Shown here: in pieces, positions 35,471 through 44,668 of the stretch | Layout of the letters: each line of letters starts with the position of its first letter | How positions within the stretch are numbered: position 1 is the stretch's first letter | Made by a program: the position numbers and the translations under genes | Source: JAWXCM01 sp034408745 | GTDB lineage: Bacteria; Acidobacteriota; Terriglobia; Bryobacterales; Bryobacteraceae | NCBI GenBank assembly: GCA_034408745.1 | Contig: JAWXCM010000320.1 | Coordinates: 11,364 to 75,363 of the forward strand | Direction: 5' to 3' | Length of the DNA: 64,000 nt | The notes under the pieces: model-generated | The model's database searches: none | Seen by the model: the letters and a program-made list of their open reading frames with translations, nothing else | Told to the model about the DNA's origin: nothing

Positions 35471-38400
35471 AACCGCAACGTCAGGTTGTAGCGAACCACA
35501 CGTCCACCACCATCGAGGATTCGCACGTTGGCGAATCGCCCGGCGAGCGAGGTGTTGGTGGAGGGTGCCGGAGTGCCGCCGCCCGGGGTGAAGATGCTCA
35601 CGGACGGGTAGCCGAACTGTGGGTGATTGAACAGGTTGTAGAACTCACCGCCAAAGGTCAGGTTGTACCGTTCCGTCATACGGATGTTTTTTCGTGCGTT
35701 GAGCAGGAAGTTGTTGACCGGCAGGGTGCGCTCCGAGTTACGAGGCGCGGTGCCGGGACGGCAGGCGGCGAAGTTGGTGGTGCAGGCAGGAAGGCCGATG
35801 TAGCGGGCATCCTTCGGGTCGATGGGTTCGCTGCGGTAGCTGTTAGTTGCCGGAACGTACACATCGGGGTTGATATAGCCGGTGGGCGAAGTGGCGCTGG
35901 GCTGAGCGCGAACGCCAGCCCGGCCAGCCGGGTTGATGTCCGGCCGCTCCACGGCACCGCCGACGCCATCGGCATCGGCGCCATTGGCGACGTTGAACGG
36001 AATGCCGCTCTCATAGGTGTAGATACCGGATGCGCTCCAGCCGCCGAGGACGCGGCCGAAGGCCCCCTTCTGGGCCTTGAACATGGGCAGTTCATAGGTG
36101 TAGCTAATGACGAGGCGGTGCGGACGGTCGTACAGCGAGACCGCCTTGTCGAGGCTGAGGCCGCCGAACATGGACGGCACCGACTGCGCCGGGGACGAGT
36201 TGTTGATCAGGAAGATGTCGCTGGCGTTGTCCAGAGTCTTCGAGAAGGTGTAAGCCACGTTCATGCCCATGGTGCGGGCGAAGCGTTTGTGCAACTGGAG
36301 CTGAGCGGAGTGGTAGGAGCTGTGTCCGCCATTGGTACGGATACCGCGCGAACCCTGCAGCGGATCGAGGCGCGGCTGCAGCGTGTACGGTACGAACGAC
36401 TGTAGTTCGGCCACGCTGCCGAAGCCGCAGGAAGAACGCGGCGGGTGGGATCGACGATTGCCGGGTTCAGGTCTTCCTGCGCGTACAGGCGAACACCGGA
36501 AGTGCCGACGTAGGAGCTGTCCAGAACCAGTTGCCATGGCAGTTCGCGCTGAATGCCGAACGACCACTTCATGTAGTACGGATTCACCAGGTCGCCCGCA
36601 ACGAGGCCCTGCGCGTCGTCAGGACGTACCGCACGAGGAGTGGTCGGGATGCGGGTGGAGATGCTGCCGAGGCCTCGTGGGCCCTGGCCGTTAACGCCAG
36701 GCGTGGACGGGTCGTTAGTGGAAACAAAGTTCGGCGCTGAGGTGGAGGCGTTGGAAGCGATGTTGTTGAAGAACGTGTCGTAGCCCATGTTGAAGCCGGT
36801 GCGGAACACGGTCTTGCGTTCCCCGAAGATCCGGCCGAGGAGACCCTGGCTGGCCGAGGGCGACCAGGTGAGTCCGATGCTGGGCGAGAAGTTGTTGCGG
36901 TCTCGTTTCGTCTCGTTCGCCTGGTTGAACGGGCCGGAGACGGTCCTTGTGGCGCGGTCGACAACGATGTTGAAAAGGCCTGTGTAGGCCGGGGTCCGCA
37001 GCGAGTTCACGGGAGCTCCGAAGTCTTCATACCGAACGCCCAGGGTGAGGGTCATGTTCGGACGAATCTGCCAGCGGTCGCTGACAAAGTACTGCTGACG
37101 GAACAGCTCCGGATAGTAGGCCGGCTCGCCGAAGTCGCGGGCAGGTCCAACGGTTCCACCGAAGTCGTCGAGGAAGTTGGCGAACTGCGAGTACGCCTGG
37201 CCCTGAGCGTTGCTGGCGGTGTAGTTCCAGGTTCCGCGATAGGAAGCCGGTGCGAACTGGCGCGAGCGCTGCAACAGCAGGTCAAAGCCGGTGCGGATGG
37301 TATGCCGGCCCTTTGCCCAGCTAATGGTGTCCTGCAGGCCGTAGTTGTTGGCGATACGGCCCTGCGGATAGGAGGAGGACACGCCGACGGCGGTGAGGCC
37401 GTTGATCGCGATCTGCGGCATCTGGGCGTACTGGTTGGTGGCGTTGTTCGGGGCATCGAAGGCGATGCGGTTGAACGGCAGGCGGAGTTCGTTGGTGAGG
37501 CTGGGAGAAAACACGTGGGTTTCGGTGAGCAGCACGTTGTGGAAGTGGTTCTCAGTGCTGGTCTGGAAGCCGGGGAAGTTGTTGGTGGCAACCGGCGTCC
37601 GGTAGCGGTCATAGCCGTAGCGGAGGGACAGCATGTCCTTGTCGCTGAACCGATGATCGCCCTTGGTGAGCGACTGACGTCCGTTGTACTTGTACGGGAA
37701 GGCATAAACGCCCTGTCCGAACTGCGCAACGCCGCGGCCATTGCCGAGGTCCTGGTTGGAGGGATTCAGAATGCCAGGAACCTGGCCGGTGATCTCGAGG
37801 TAGCGGTTCACCAGCGGATTGGCGTTCGGAGTGGCGGCCAGGGCTGTGCGGATCTGCTGCTGTCCGAAAACTGTGGGCGTGGTGAACACGGCGGTGTTCG
37901 TCGCACTGCGGCGCTCTTCCTGCCACGAGGTGAAGAAGAATGTGCGGTCCTTTTTGATGGGTCCGCCGACCGTTCCGTACCAGAACTGCTGGTAGCCAGG
38001 AGGCAGTTTGCCTCGGCTTAGAATGTTGGGGTCGGCAGACAGGGTGCTGGTGATCGCGTCGTCGTTGGTAAAGTCCGGGACCCAGCCCAGCGAGCCGTGG
38101 AGTTCGTTAGTGCCCGACCGGGTGATGATGTTCACTACAGCGCCGCCGGCGCGTCCGAACTCGGCATCGTAGTTGGCGGTCTGGACAGATACTTCCTGGA
38201 CAGCGTCCGGGATCTTGATCTGGAACGCCTGACCAGTGACCGAAATATCGTTGTTTTCCGTACCGTCCATCAGGAAGTTGTTGGAACGGCCGCGCGAACC
38301 GTTGACAGAGAAGGTCCCAACGCCCGGGAAATCGGAGCGCTGCTCGGTGACGCCAGGCAGCGTGATGGCCAGGTTCACCGGATTGCGGCTGAACACGGGG

Positions 38401-38837
38401 AGGTTGACTGCCGCCGTGCTGTTGATGGTTCCACCGCGGACCGGAGCTTCGGTTTGGAGGGCCACGGCGTCCGAATTGACTTCGACGACGGTCACGTTAT
38501 CACCGATTTCGAGGGCCGCGTCAACGGCCAGAATCTGGGCGGCCGAAACCGGAATGGACCGGCTGGCATACGTTTTGAAACCCAGTGATTTCACCGTGAC
38601 ATCGTAGGTGCCCGGGTCGACGGCATCGAAACGGTACAAACCGGATTCGTTGGTGCTTGTGGTGCGAACGATGTTCGTTTCTTTTTGTTTGATTTCTACG
38701 GTTGCGCCGGGTACGGCCGCCTTGGTAGCATCTGTTACTGAGCCGGTGACGGTTCCCCGGCTGGTCTGCGCCATAACTGTTGTTCCCAACAGCGCAGACA
38801 AGGCAAGTACTAAGCCTGCCAGTCTTGTTTTTTGCAT
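35467..38837 (-). pseudogene. TonB-dependent receptor (Oar-like), frameshifted
   Basis: Outer-membrane receptor of about 1120 codons in two frames. The N-terminal part (start 38837, open to 36261) has a signal peptide, a carboxypeptidase-regulatory-like domain (about 26-110), a plug domain with MDGTENND and GGAVVNIITRSGTN, and most of the barrel. The rest (to 35467) continues in another frame from CGFGSVAEL and ends with an aromatic barrel strand, LTLRF. One base is missing at about 36430-36433: restoring it joins RRVLP to CGFGSV. All other sequence looks well conserved, so this is a recent mutation or a sequencing error. No partner genes indicate its substrate. Confidence 0.85.
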
Positions 38838-39055
38838 CCTGCTATTTCCCCTAAAAAATCGAGAGTGCGCTCGATTAGCTTCAGCCTGTCAAACGTAAGA
38901 ATCCTTACGGGTATCTCATCCGTTGAACCAGCAGTAATCGAGACTTTCCCCGTTAACGGGTCGGCAGCGGGCCGCCCGCATTTGAGCCCTTAGACGAACA
39001 ACGCGCAAAAACGTGAGGCTCAATGATTACGCGCTCGTACTAGAATGGTGAGGTT

Positions 39056-39454
39056 GTGAAGCTCAACCGTCGTACGCTCCTCTTTAGTTTAGGCTGCTTG
39101 TCACCTCTTGCTGGAGCGAAGAAGTCCCAGGCCAAAGGTCCTGAGGTGATTCTGGTAGATGCGACCGCGAAGGTTGAAGACGCCCGAGTGAATTTGGACG
39201 GGCATGTGCGAAACGTCACCGACAAGCCAATTCGCCGCCTGACAGTGGTTTACGAGCTGCTCGATTCGGACAGGAAGGTCCTGACGCGGCAGAAGGGCTC
39301 GATTGACGATGAGTCGCTCGATCCTGGGGATGAGGCTCCGTTTAGCGCTCAAATGCACTATCACGCGCGTGGCGTGTTTTACCGCCTCGAGTTTGAGGAC
39401 GGTTCCGAGAAGGAACTGCGGGCGGAGAAGACGGGCCCGTTTCCTTTGGAGTAG
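39056..39454 (+). CDS. Hypothetical exported protein, FxLYD-like
   Basis: Protein of 132 residues starting at GTG, with a twin-arginine-like N-terminus (NRRTLLFSLG) and probable cleavage near residue 20-25. The rest is one beta-sandwich-like domain, DARVNLDGHVRNVTDKPIRRL with VVYELLDSD, which resembles the FxLYD fold found in periplasmic proteins. Function unknown. It lies between two leftward genes. Confidence 0.62.
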   Translation: MKLNRRTLLFSLGCLSPLAGAKKSQAKGPEVILVDATAKVEDARVNLDGHVRNVTDKPIRRLTVVYELLDSDRKVLTRQKGSIDDESLDPGDEAPFSAQMHYHARGVFYRLEFEDGSEKELRAEKTGPFPLE

Positions 39455-39459
39455 CCGTT

Positions 39460-40629
39460 TTATTTCTTCGACTTAAAGAGGCGTGGAGCCAGGTCGTACA
39501 GGTGTTTCCGCCACACCTGCCACTCGTGAGAACCTTCGCCTTCGAACCAGACATGCTCGACTTTGGATGCGGCGAGGGATTCGTGCACGGTGGTGGCGGC
39601 TTTGTAGAGGCCATCCTGTTTGCCGCAGCCGATCCAGAGCAGGTCGAGTTTCGCGTTTGCCGATTTGGCGTCGGCTAACGCTCCCCCAAACGACGTTTTG
39701 CTGTCGAAATTGCGGACGGCTCCGCTGAGCGACGCCACCGAGGCGAACTTGTCGAGGTTGGTCAGTCCGATGTTCATGGCCTGACCGCCTCCCATGGAGA
39801 GGCCGGCGATGGCTCGACTGTGGCGGTCTTTACGGGTCCGGAACTTCGCGTCGATGGCGGGGATCAGGTCATGGATCACGACGTCGGGGAACGCCTCATT
39901 CCCTCGGCCGCCGGGATTGGGCTGGCCGGGTTTGGTGCCGTAGCCCCAGTCCATTGCGATCAGCATGGGCTGCACCTTTTTTCCGGCGAGCAGGTTGTCC
40001 ATGATGAGGTTCGCTTTGCCCTGCCACGTCCAGCTGGTCTCGTTTTCGCCGGAGCCGTGCTGAAGGTAGAGCACCGGATAGCGGGTGTTGCCTGAAGTGT
40101 CATAGCCGGGCGGGGTGTACACGAAGGACTGGCGAGTCTGCCCTGTGACGGACGACTTGTACCGGATGACGCGGACGTCGCCGTGCGGCACGTTCTTTAC
40201 TGAGTAGAAGTCGAGGGCGGGGTCCGGGACCTCAAGGCCGCTGGTCTGCTGGTTCCACCCGAAGTAAGTTTCGCTGGACGGGTCATTGACTTTGGTGCCG
40301 TCGACGATCAGGTCGTAGTAGTGGAAGCCGGGACGCAGGGGCGTGGTGGTCACTTCCCAGGTGCCTTTGTCGTCGAGACGCTTCATTACGAATGGCGTGT
40401 TGCCGTTCATGCCGCTGTCAGCCGCCCTTGCTGCGACTGCGACGGTCTTTGCGTTGGGGGCGGTGGCTCTGAAGGTGACGCTGAGATCGGGATGAATTTT
40501 CGGGTACTCGCGACCCCGGACATTGGAGGGCGCGGGGACTCCTTCAGCGGCTGGTGGTGGCGCGGCGGTGGCGGTCGACAGAGCTGCGGCTGTCAACAGC
40601 GCCGCGAGCCAGGGCAGGGAGTGAGCCAT
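39460..40629 (-). CDS. Secreted esterase, enterochelin-esterase/CE1-like with N-terminal CBM48-like domain
   Basis: Exported alpha/beta-hydrolase of about 389 residues. A signal peptide is followed by an immunoglobulin-like CBM48 module (about 40-130; PDLSVTFRATAPNAK and GTWEVTT), then the D1/esterase domain with LYLQHGSGE, nucleophile elbow AGLSMGGGQ, and C-terminal catalytic histidine in GEGSHEWQVW. This layout is seen in feruloyl/acetyl-xylan esterases and Fes/IroE-like enzymes; plant polysaccharide deacylation is the likelier role here. ATG 40629 is chosen over 40734 because the signal peptide starts there. Confidence 0.87.
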   Translation of the reverse strand: MAHSLPWLAALLTAAALSTATAAPPPAAEGVPAPSNVRGREYPKIHPDLSVTFRATAPNAKTVAVAARAADSGMNGNTPFVMKRLDDKGTWEVTTTPLRPGFHYYDLIVDGTKVNDPSSETYFGWNQQTSGLEVPDPALDFYSVKNVPHGDVRVIRYKSSVTGQTRQSFVYTPPGYDTSGNTRYPVLYLQHGSGENETSWTWQGKANLIMDNLLAGKKVQPMLIAMDWGYGTKPGQPNPGGRGNEAFPDVVIHDLIPAIDAKFRTRKDRHSRAIAGLSMGGGQAMNIGLTNLDKFASVASLSGAVRNFDSKTSFGGALADAKSANAKLDLLWIGCGKQDGLYKAATTVHESLAASKVEHVWFEGEGSHEWQVWRKHLYDLAPRLFKSKK

Positions 40630-40925
40630 ATCGGCTTGCAGTATATCGGTTCGCATGGCGGCGCATCCGATGGCGGGTTGTTTTGGAAAGGCTTGCGCCT
40701 TTGCGTTCTCCATCACGGGGAAAGTCTCGCACACTGCTGTTGCGGTTTTTGGTTTAACTGGCGCTAGGTTTCTGAATTTAAAGGAAATATAGCTGTTCGA
40801 TTTATGAAATGGGTGGTGTGGGAAGCGGGAATTCGAGGGACTTTTTGCCTGCGTCGGGTGGCGGGGTGGCTCGCTGGGGATACACTTCTTCCCCGCACGC
40901 TGCGGGTTGGGATTCGATTTTCGGT

Positions 40926-41672
40926 TCAGGCCGCCGGTTTTCGAGAAGCGAGGGCTTGTTCGAGGCGGTCGAGCAGCGTGCCCGGCTGGCTGGGGGCGAC
41001 TGGAGTGATGGTTTGGGCGGTCCGCGGCTGAGGTATGGGAGCAGGCTCGGGTTTGGTCCTGTGATTATCGATTGCGGCCGGCTTTGTTTCGCTGGCTGGG
41101 GGCTGCGCGGTCTGAACCTGGTCCTGGGTCGGTGCGGTTTCGCTGGCAGTGGTGGTGGCACCGCTGTTGCCGCCAGCGAGATCGGGACGGATTTTCAGGA
41201 AGCGGATGAGCTGGGCGGTGGCGCGGTCGATGATGCGGTGCTGGGCTCGGATGCCGGTCTGCAGAACTTCGAAGGTTCGGTTGTGCAGGATGAGGGCATT
41301 GAAGGCAAAGATGGTTCGGGTGCCTTCGTCGATGCTCTGGAAGGTCTCGGCGACTTCGGGGCGCATGCGTTCGACCTCGAAGTCGAGGGCGGCGGTTTCG
41401 AGCGTGGTGAAGCGGAGGAGGCGCCAGCGGGCGTCGGCGATGTCGTTAATGAGGTTGAGCTCGAATGAAGAGACGGGTGCCCAGTCGTTGATGAGGTCCT
41501 GGCGGAGGGACAGGTATGCGGCGGTCTCTTCGTTGTGGAGGACGACCTGTGTGGAGTAGATTCCGTGGGTGGTGCCGTTCTGCGCGACACGTGCTTTGCC
41601 TTTGGGGGTTACGGGGCCTTTGGAGCGGGCGCCGTTGATTCGGGATGCGTTGATCTGATTGAGGGTTGCCAT
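40926..41672 (-). CDS. Hypothetical protein of a paralogous family with GPxTxxGK motif
   Basis: Protein of 248 residues with GGAGAGG upstream of the ATG at 41672. The N-terminus INASRINGARSKGPVTPKGK and then QNGTTHGIYS belongs to a widespread, uncharacterised family (typically N-A-x-x-S-x-GP-x-T-x-x-GK ... HG) that occurs in many copies in Acidobacteriota and some Proteobacteria. A helical middle (about 50-165) precedes a Pro/Thr/Ala-rich disordered tail. Function unknown; copy number in the genome could indicate mobility. Confidence 0.7.
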   Translation of the reverse strand: MATLNQINASRINGARSKGPVTPKGKARVAQNGTTHGIYSTQVVLHNEETAAYLSLRQDLINDWAPVSSFELNLINDIADARWRLLRFTTLETAALDFEVERMRPEVAETFQSIDEGTRTIFAFNALILHNRTFEVLQTGIRAQHRIIDRATAQLIRFLKIRPDLAGGNSGATTTASETAPTQDQVQTAQPPASETKPAAIDNHRTKPEPAPIPQPRTAQTITPVAPSQPGTLLDRLEQALASRKPAA

Positions 41673-42191
41673 TTGAGGACCTCTCCTTTCTGGCTCGGCA
41701 GTGTAGCACGGAGGTGTCAAGTTTTCGGGGGTGGGTGGTTTGCTGGAATGGCTGTAAGTTGCTGGTGGGGCTTGGGTTGCTGGTTTTGATTGGTGGGTAA
41801 AATGCCAGTCTGGCGTTCGCCTTGTATTCGCCTCGCTGGCGTAAATCAGGATACCGAATACACGAGACGCATTTTAGGGCAATAGTGTATTTCGCAACGA
41901 ACCGGTGAGTTGGCAAGTGTATTTATTGCCGAAATCAGATGCGATCAGCAGGAGCAAGTACTTCGACTGGCGCGTGCGGGCCGGTCCCGTTGGTCCCGTA
42001 GATCCACTGTGCTGCTTGAAGTGTGGTGTTCGCGAGACGCACATCAGCAGACTGTTCGGCTGTGATGCGAGGATTGGACTACCCCGTTTGAAGGTTACGG
42101 TCGCGGAGAATGCTGCGCGCGGCCGACAAGCTATACGCCTCAGTCTCTTCAGCATCATCGCTGGCCGGAACCTGCACCAGCTTCGCGGAGG
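41673..42191. other. Intergenic stretch with a possible coding relic
   Basis: No intact gene seen in 519 bp. On the reverse strand, from about 42190 to 41934, one frame reads like protein (for example SAARSILRDRN, then DVRLANTTLQAAQWIYGTNG and VEVLAPADRI) with a single internal TAG at about 42079. It could be the decayed end of a secreted protein, but no start is visible and chance is possible. Confidence 0.3.
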
Positions 42192-42920
42192 TTATCGGAC
42201 CACGAGCTCCTGTTGCGGACTCTCCGCGGACAGCAGACCAAAAGCCACGGCATTCCGCATTCGCGAACCATTGCCGAGGTATTCCTGATAAAAAATCTCG
42301 GCTCCGGTCCGAAACGCATCCTCGATCTTCTCGGCGTCCTTCAGGCGCATCGCGTCGAGCATTGGCTGATGAGCGTGCACCACATCCACCAGACGCTCGC
42401 GGCCATAACTTAGTACGATGCTGGCGAAGGCGAGCAAAGGAACCGTAAGCTGATCGAGCAGCATGTACAGTGTCTGATTCTCCGAACAACTCCAGATATA
42501 TCGATGAAATGCAAGGTCAGCCTGCGCGGATTCAAAGTACGAATCGCTGTTCATGAAGCCTGAGAAGACTGCCAGACGCCGCTCCATCTCCTCCATTTCT
42601 TTTAGACCGACGCGTTCGGCGGCCGCCTTCGCTGCGCGGACTTCCAGCAGTGCGCGTAACTCCATCCGTTCCTGAACATCGGACGGAGACAGACGCGTCA
42701 CAGTGGTGCCAATGTTCACGGTCCGGCTTACCAGACCAGAGTACTCAAGACGCTGCAACGCCTCGCGTACAGTGGCCTGGCTGACGCCAAATTCCCGCGC
42801 AAGGCCAGTCTCCCGGAGAGGCGAGCCTGGGGGGTACTTGCCACTGAAGATGGCCTGCAAGAGATGACGCTGAACGATTTCGACGCGGCTGCTGCCGCCC
42901 TTTCCGTGCTTCCGATCCAT
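42192..42920 (-). CDS. GntR-family transcriptional regulator, FCD subfamily
   Basis: Regulator of 242 residues with an N-terminal GntR winged helix (about 10-78; PPGSPLRETGLAREFGVSQ, ATVREALQRLEYSGLV) and an all-helical FCD ligand-binding domain, including the metal-binding histidine in LAFHRYIW and later histidines (VVHAHQPM). FCD regulators usually bind carboxylic or sugar acids, among them sialic acid (NanR). It stands at the edge of the glycosidase/TonB/aldolase locus, and two matching operator-like sites lie in the divergent promoter region at 44.57-44.64 kb. I infer it represses this locus. Confidence 0.9.
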   Translation of the reverse strand: MDRKHGKGGSSRVEIVQRHLLQAIFSGKYPPGSPLRETGLAREFGVSQATVREALQRLEYSGLVSRTVNIGTTVTRLSPSDVQERMELRALLEVRAAKAAAERVGLKEMEEMERRLAVFSGFMNSDSYFESAQADLAFHRYIWSCSENQTLYMLLDQLTVPLLAFASIVLSYGRERLVDVVHAHQPMLDAMRLKDAEKIEDAFRTGAEIFYQEYLGNGSRMRNAVAFGLLSAESPQQELVVR

Positions 42921-42928
42921 GTTCGTGA

Positions 42929-44569
42929 TTACTCCGTGTCGCGTGGTCCCCGGAATGCCGGACCACCGGCAGCAACGTAGCCGTGGCTCGTGCCGCCGGC
43001 CTCCGCGCTAACCCAAAAAGAAAATAGACGCGCGTTCGAAACATGGAAGCGGATCGAAACTTGCTTGCCAGTCAGTTTGGCCAGATCCTTCCCATGTTTC
43101 CAGTGTAAAGCTATCTTTGTACCATCGGTGTTTACCGGTATCGAATTGGCGAGATCGAAACCTTTAATCACCCGCCCTCTGGTATCAATTACTTCAGCTG
43201 CGACGCTGCCCATTGACGCGTCGGCATTGATGAACAAATATTTACCGGAAAAACGGATGGGTCGCGTTACAAGTTTGCCGTCGGAGGCGCCGTCCATAGA
43301 AGCGAATCCGTCCCTGCGAAGGATAGCGAGCCCCATGGACGCGTCCTGATCCGCGTTCTTCCCAGGGATGCTTTCCGGATTCCCGCGGAGCCCGCTGAAA
43401 TAGAAGTACAGTTTGTCATCCACAATCAGACAACCGCCGCCGGCCGACTGTACGTTGCCCCAGTTCCAGTCGCCCCGTTTCTCCGACACGCCGATGAAGG
43501 GTGTGCGATCGGGACGGTCCCAGTGGAAGCCGTCACGACTATAGCCGAGCACTACTTCATTCCGCTTGGGCCTGTCTTTAACATCCTGGTTCTCCGGCCC
43601 TCGCCACATCGTAAACAGGCCGAGCATCACGCTTTCATAGGCGACCGCGTCCAGGTTGTACAACTGCGGCAAGACGTTGATCTCGGGATGCGGCAGGTCC
43701 CGCTCATCTGCCGATACCCAGGGAGCCAGTTCCGCCCGATCCTTCCAGCCTTCGGCAAAATCGCTGACTTCCTTATAGAACCGGACCCGTCCAATTCCGT
43801 CCTCCAACTCCGGCGCCGCCATTCCACCGACATTGCTGAGCCGGATGCTGTAGACCCATTTGTTTCGAAACGGGTTGAAAAACATCGTGCTGCGGTCGTA
43901 GTGCGGGAGCAGGTAAGTGCGCCCCATCCCAAGAGGCTCGCTCCAGTGGATGCCGTCTGGGGAGGCGCGTAACTCGATCGAATACTCACGTTTGTATCTC
44001 GTGTAAAACAGCATTTTGTGGCGGCGTTCTGGATCTTTTTCCTCAAGATCGAGCCAGATTGTACTGGAATCGCGCGGTCCGGACAAAACAATGTTCGTGC
44101 CGGGTACGACATCCAGCGAGGGACGCTCCCAGTGGATTCCGTCCTTCGATGTGGCGTAACAGGTGTTGTGATCGCAGCGGTACCAGGCCCGGAAGAGCTT
44201 CATGGACGGGTCGTAGAAGATCCCGTCGCTGAAGGGTGCTGCAGCCTCCTTCTCACCTTCTCGCCGGAGCACGGGAGATGCGGGATGCATCTCCGGACGG
44301 TGAAACGTTCGGCTTAGATTCGTGGATTCGATAAGGAAATCGTCAATGAACAACTGGCGCCCCACGTCGATGAGGACCACTGGTGGGCGCGTCTGCAGAT
44401 AGGGTACGGGTTGATATTTGCGCGTGACAGGAACACGCGGAGGCCACTCGCCGTTCCGCTCAATCCCGTTGTAAAGCGTTTCCGGGAAAGCAGTTACAGA
44501 AACTGCCAACGTCAGCAACACGGCTGTTAGAATGATACCCAATCGACGACACTCCTGTCGAAGCATCAT
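42929..44569 (-). CDS. Secreted beta-propeller glycosidase-like protein
   Basis: Exported protein of about 546 residues with a signal peptide (RRLGIILTAVLLTL, cleavage near AFPE). The body looks like a five-bladed GH32/GH43-like propeller: FIDDFLIE, FYDPSMKLFRAWYRC, and repeated S-x-D-G-x-x-W motifs (SKDGIHW, SPDGIHW, SRDGFHW). Catalytic residues are not certain. Start options are 44593, 44569 and a TTG at 44542 preceded by AGGAG; I used 44569 because 44593 would run through an operator-like site. It lies 9 bp upstream of the GntR gene, so both share a transcript. Confidence 0.75.
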   Translation of the reverse strand: MMLRQECRRLGIILTAVLLTLAVSVTAFPETLYNGIERNGEWPPRVPVTRKYQPVPYLQTRPPVVLIDVGRQLFIDDFLIESTNLSRTFHRPEMHPASPVLRREGEKEAAAPFSDGIFYDPSMKLFRAWYRCDHNTCYATSKDGIHWERPSLDVVPGTNIVLSGPRDSSTIWLDLEEKDPERRHKMLFYTRYKREYSIELRASPDGIHWSEPLGMGRTYLLPHYDRSTMFFNPFRNKWVYSIRLSNVGGMAAPELEDGIGRVRFYKEVSDFAEGWKDRAELAPWVSADERDLPHPEINVLPQLYNLDAVAYESVMLGLFTMWRGPENQDVKDRPKRNEVVLGYSRDGFHWDRPDRTPFIGVSEKRGDWNWGNVQSAGGGCLIVDDKLYFYFSGLRGNPESIPGKNADQDASMGLAILRRDGFASMDGASDGKLVTRPIRFSGKYLFINADASMGSVAAEVIDTRGRVIKGFDLANSIPVNTDGTKIALHWKHGKDLAKLTGKQVSIRFHVSNARLFSFWVSAEAGGTSHGYVAAGGPAFRGPRDTE

Positions 44570-44572
44570 ACT

Positions 44573-44590
44573 ATCGATTAGATTATCGAT
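44573..44590. promoter_or_regulatory. Operator-like site 1 (ATCGAT-N6-ATCGAT)
   Basis: Two ATCGAT hexamers separated by six bases. The same arrangement with the same spacing recurs 50 bp away (44623-44640) in the divergent promoter region, which strongly suggests a dimeric regulator, probably the neighbouring GntR/FCD protein. Confidence 0.65.
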
Positions 44591-44606
44591 CAACTCATCG
44601 TTTCTC

Positions 44607-44634
44607 TTGACAAGCAGCCATTATCGATTATAGG
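44607..44634 (+). promoter_or_regulatory. Promoter of the TonB receptor operon
   Basis: A perfect -35 box TTGACA (44607-44612), a 16-bp spacer and TATAGG (44629-44634) as -10. The -10 lies inside operator-like site 2, consistent with repression by occlusion. The TonB receptor start codon follows 34 bp downstream. Confidence 0.6.
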
Positions 44635-44640
44635 ATCGAT
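44623..44640. promoter_or_regulatory. Operator-like site 2 (ATCGAT-N6-ATCGAT)
   Basis: Second copy of the two-hexamer site with identical 6-bp spacing, overlapping the probable -10 box of the rightward promoter. See site 1 at 44573. Confidence 0.65.
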
Positions 44641-44668
44641 TGGCGCCCATTGGACGCCCGAGAGAACC

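Noticed and set aside
41905..42288. 127-codon plus-strand frame
   Set aside because: Overlaps the GntR gene in antisense, has no ribosome site and no recognisable domain.
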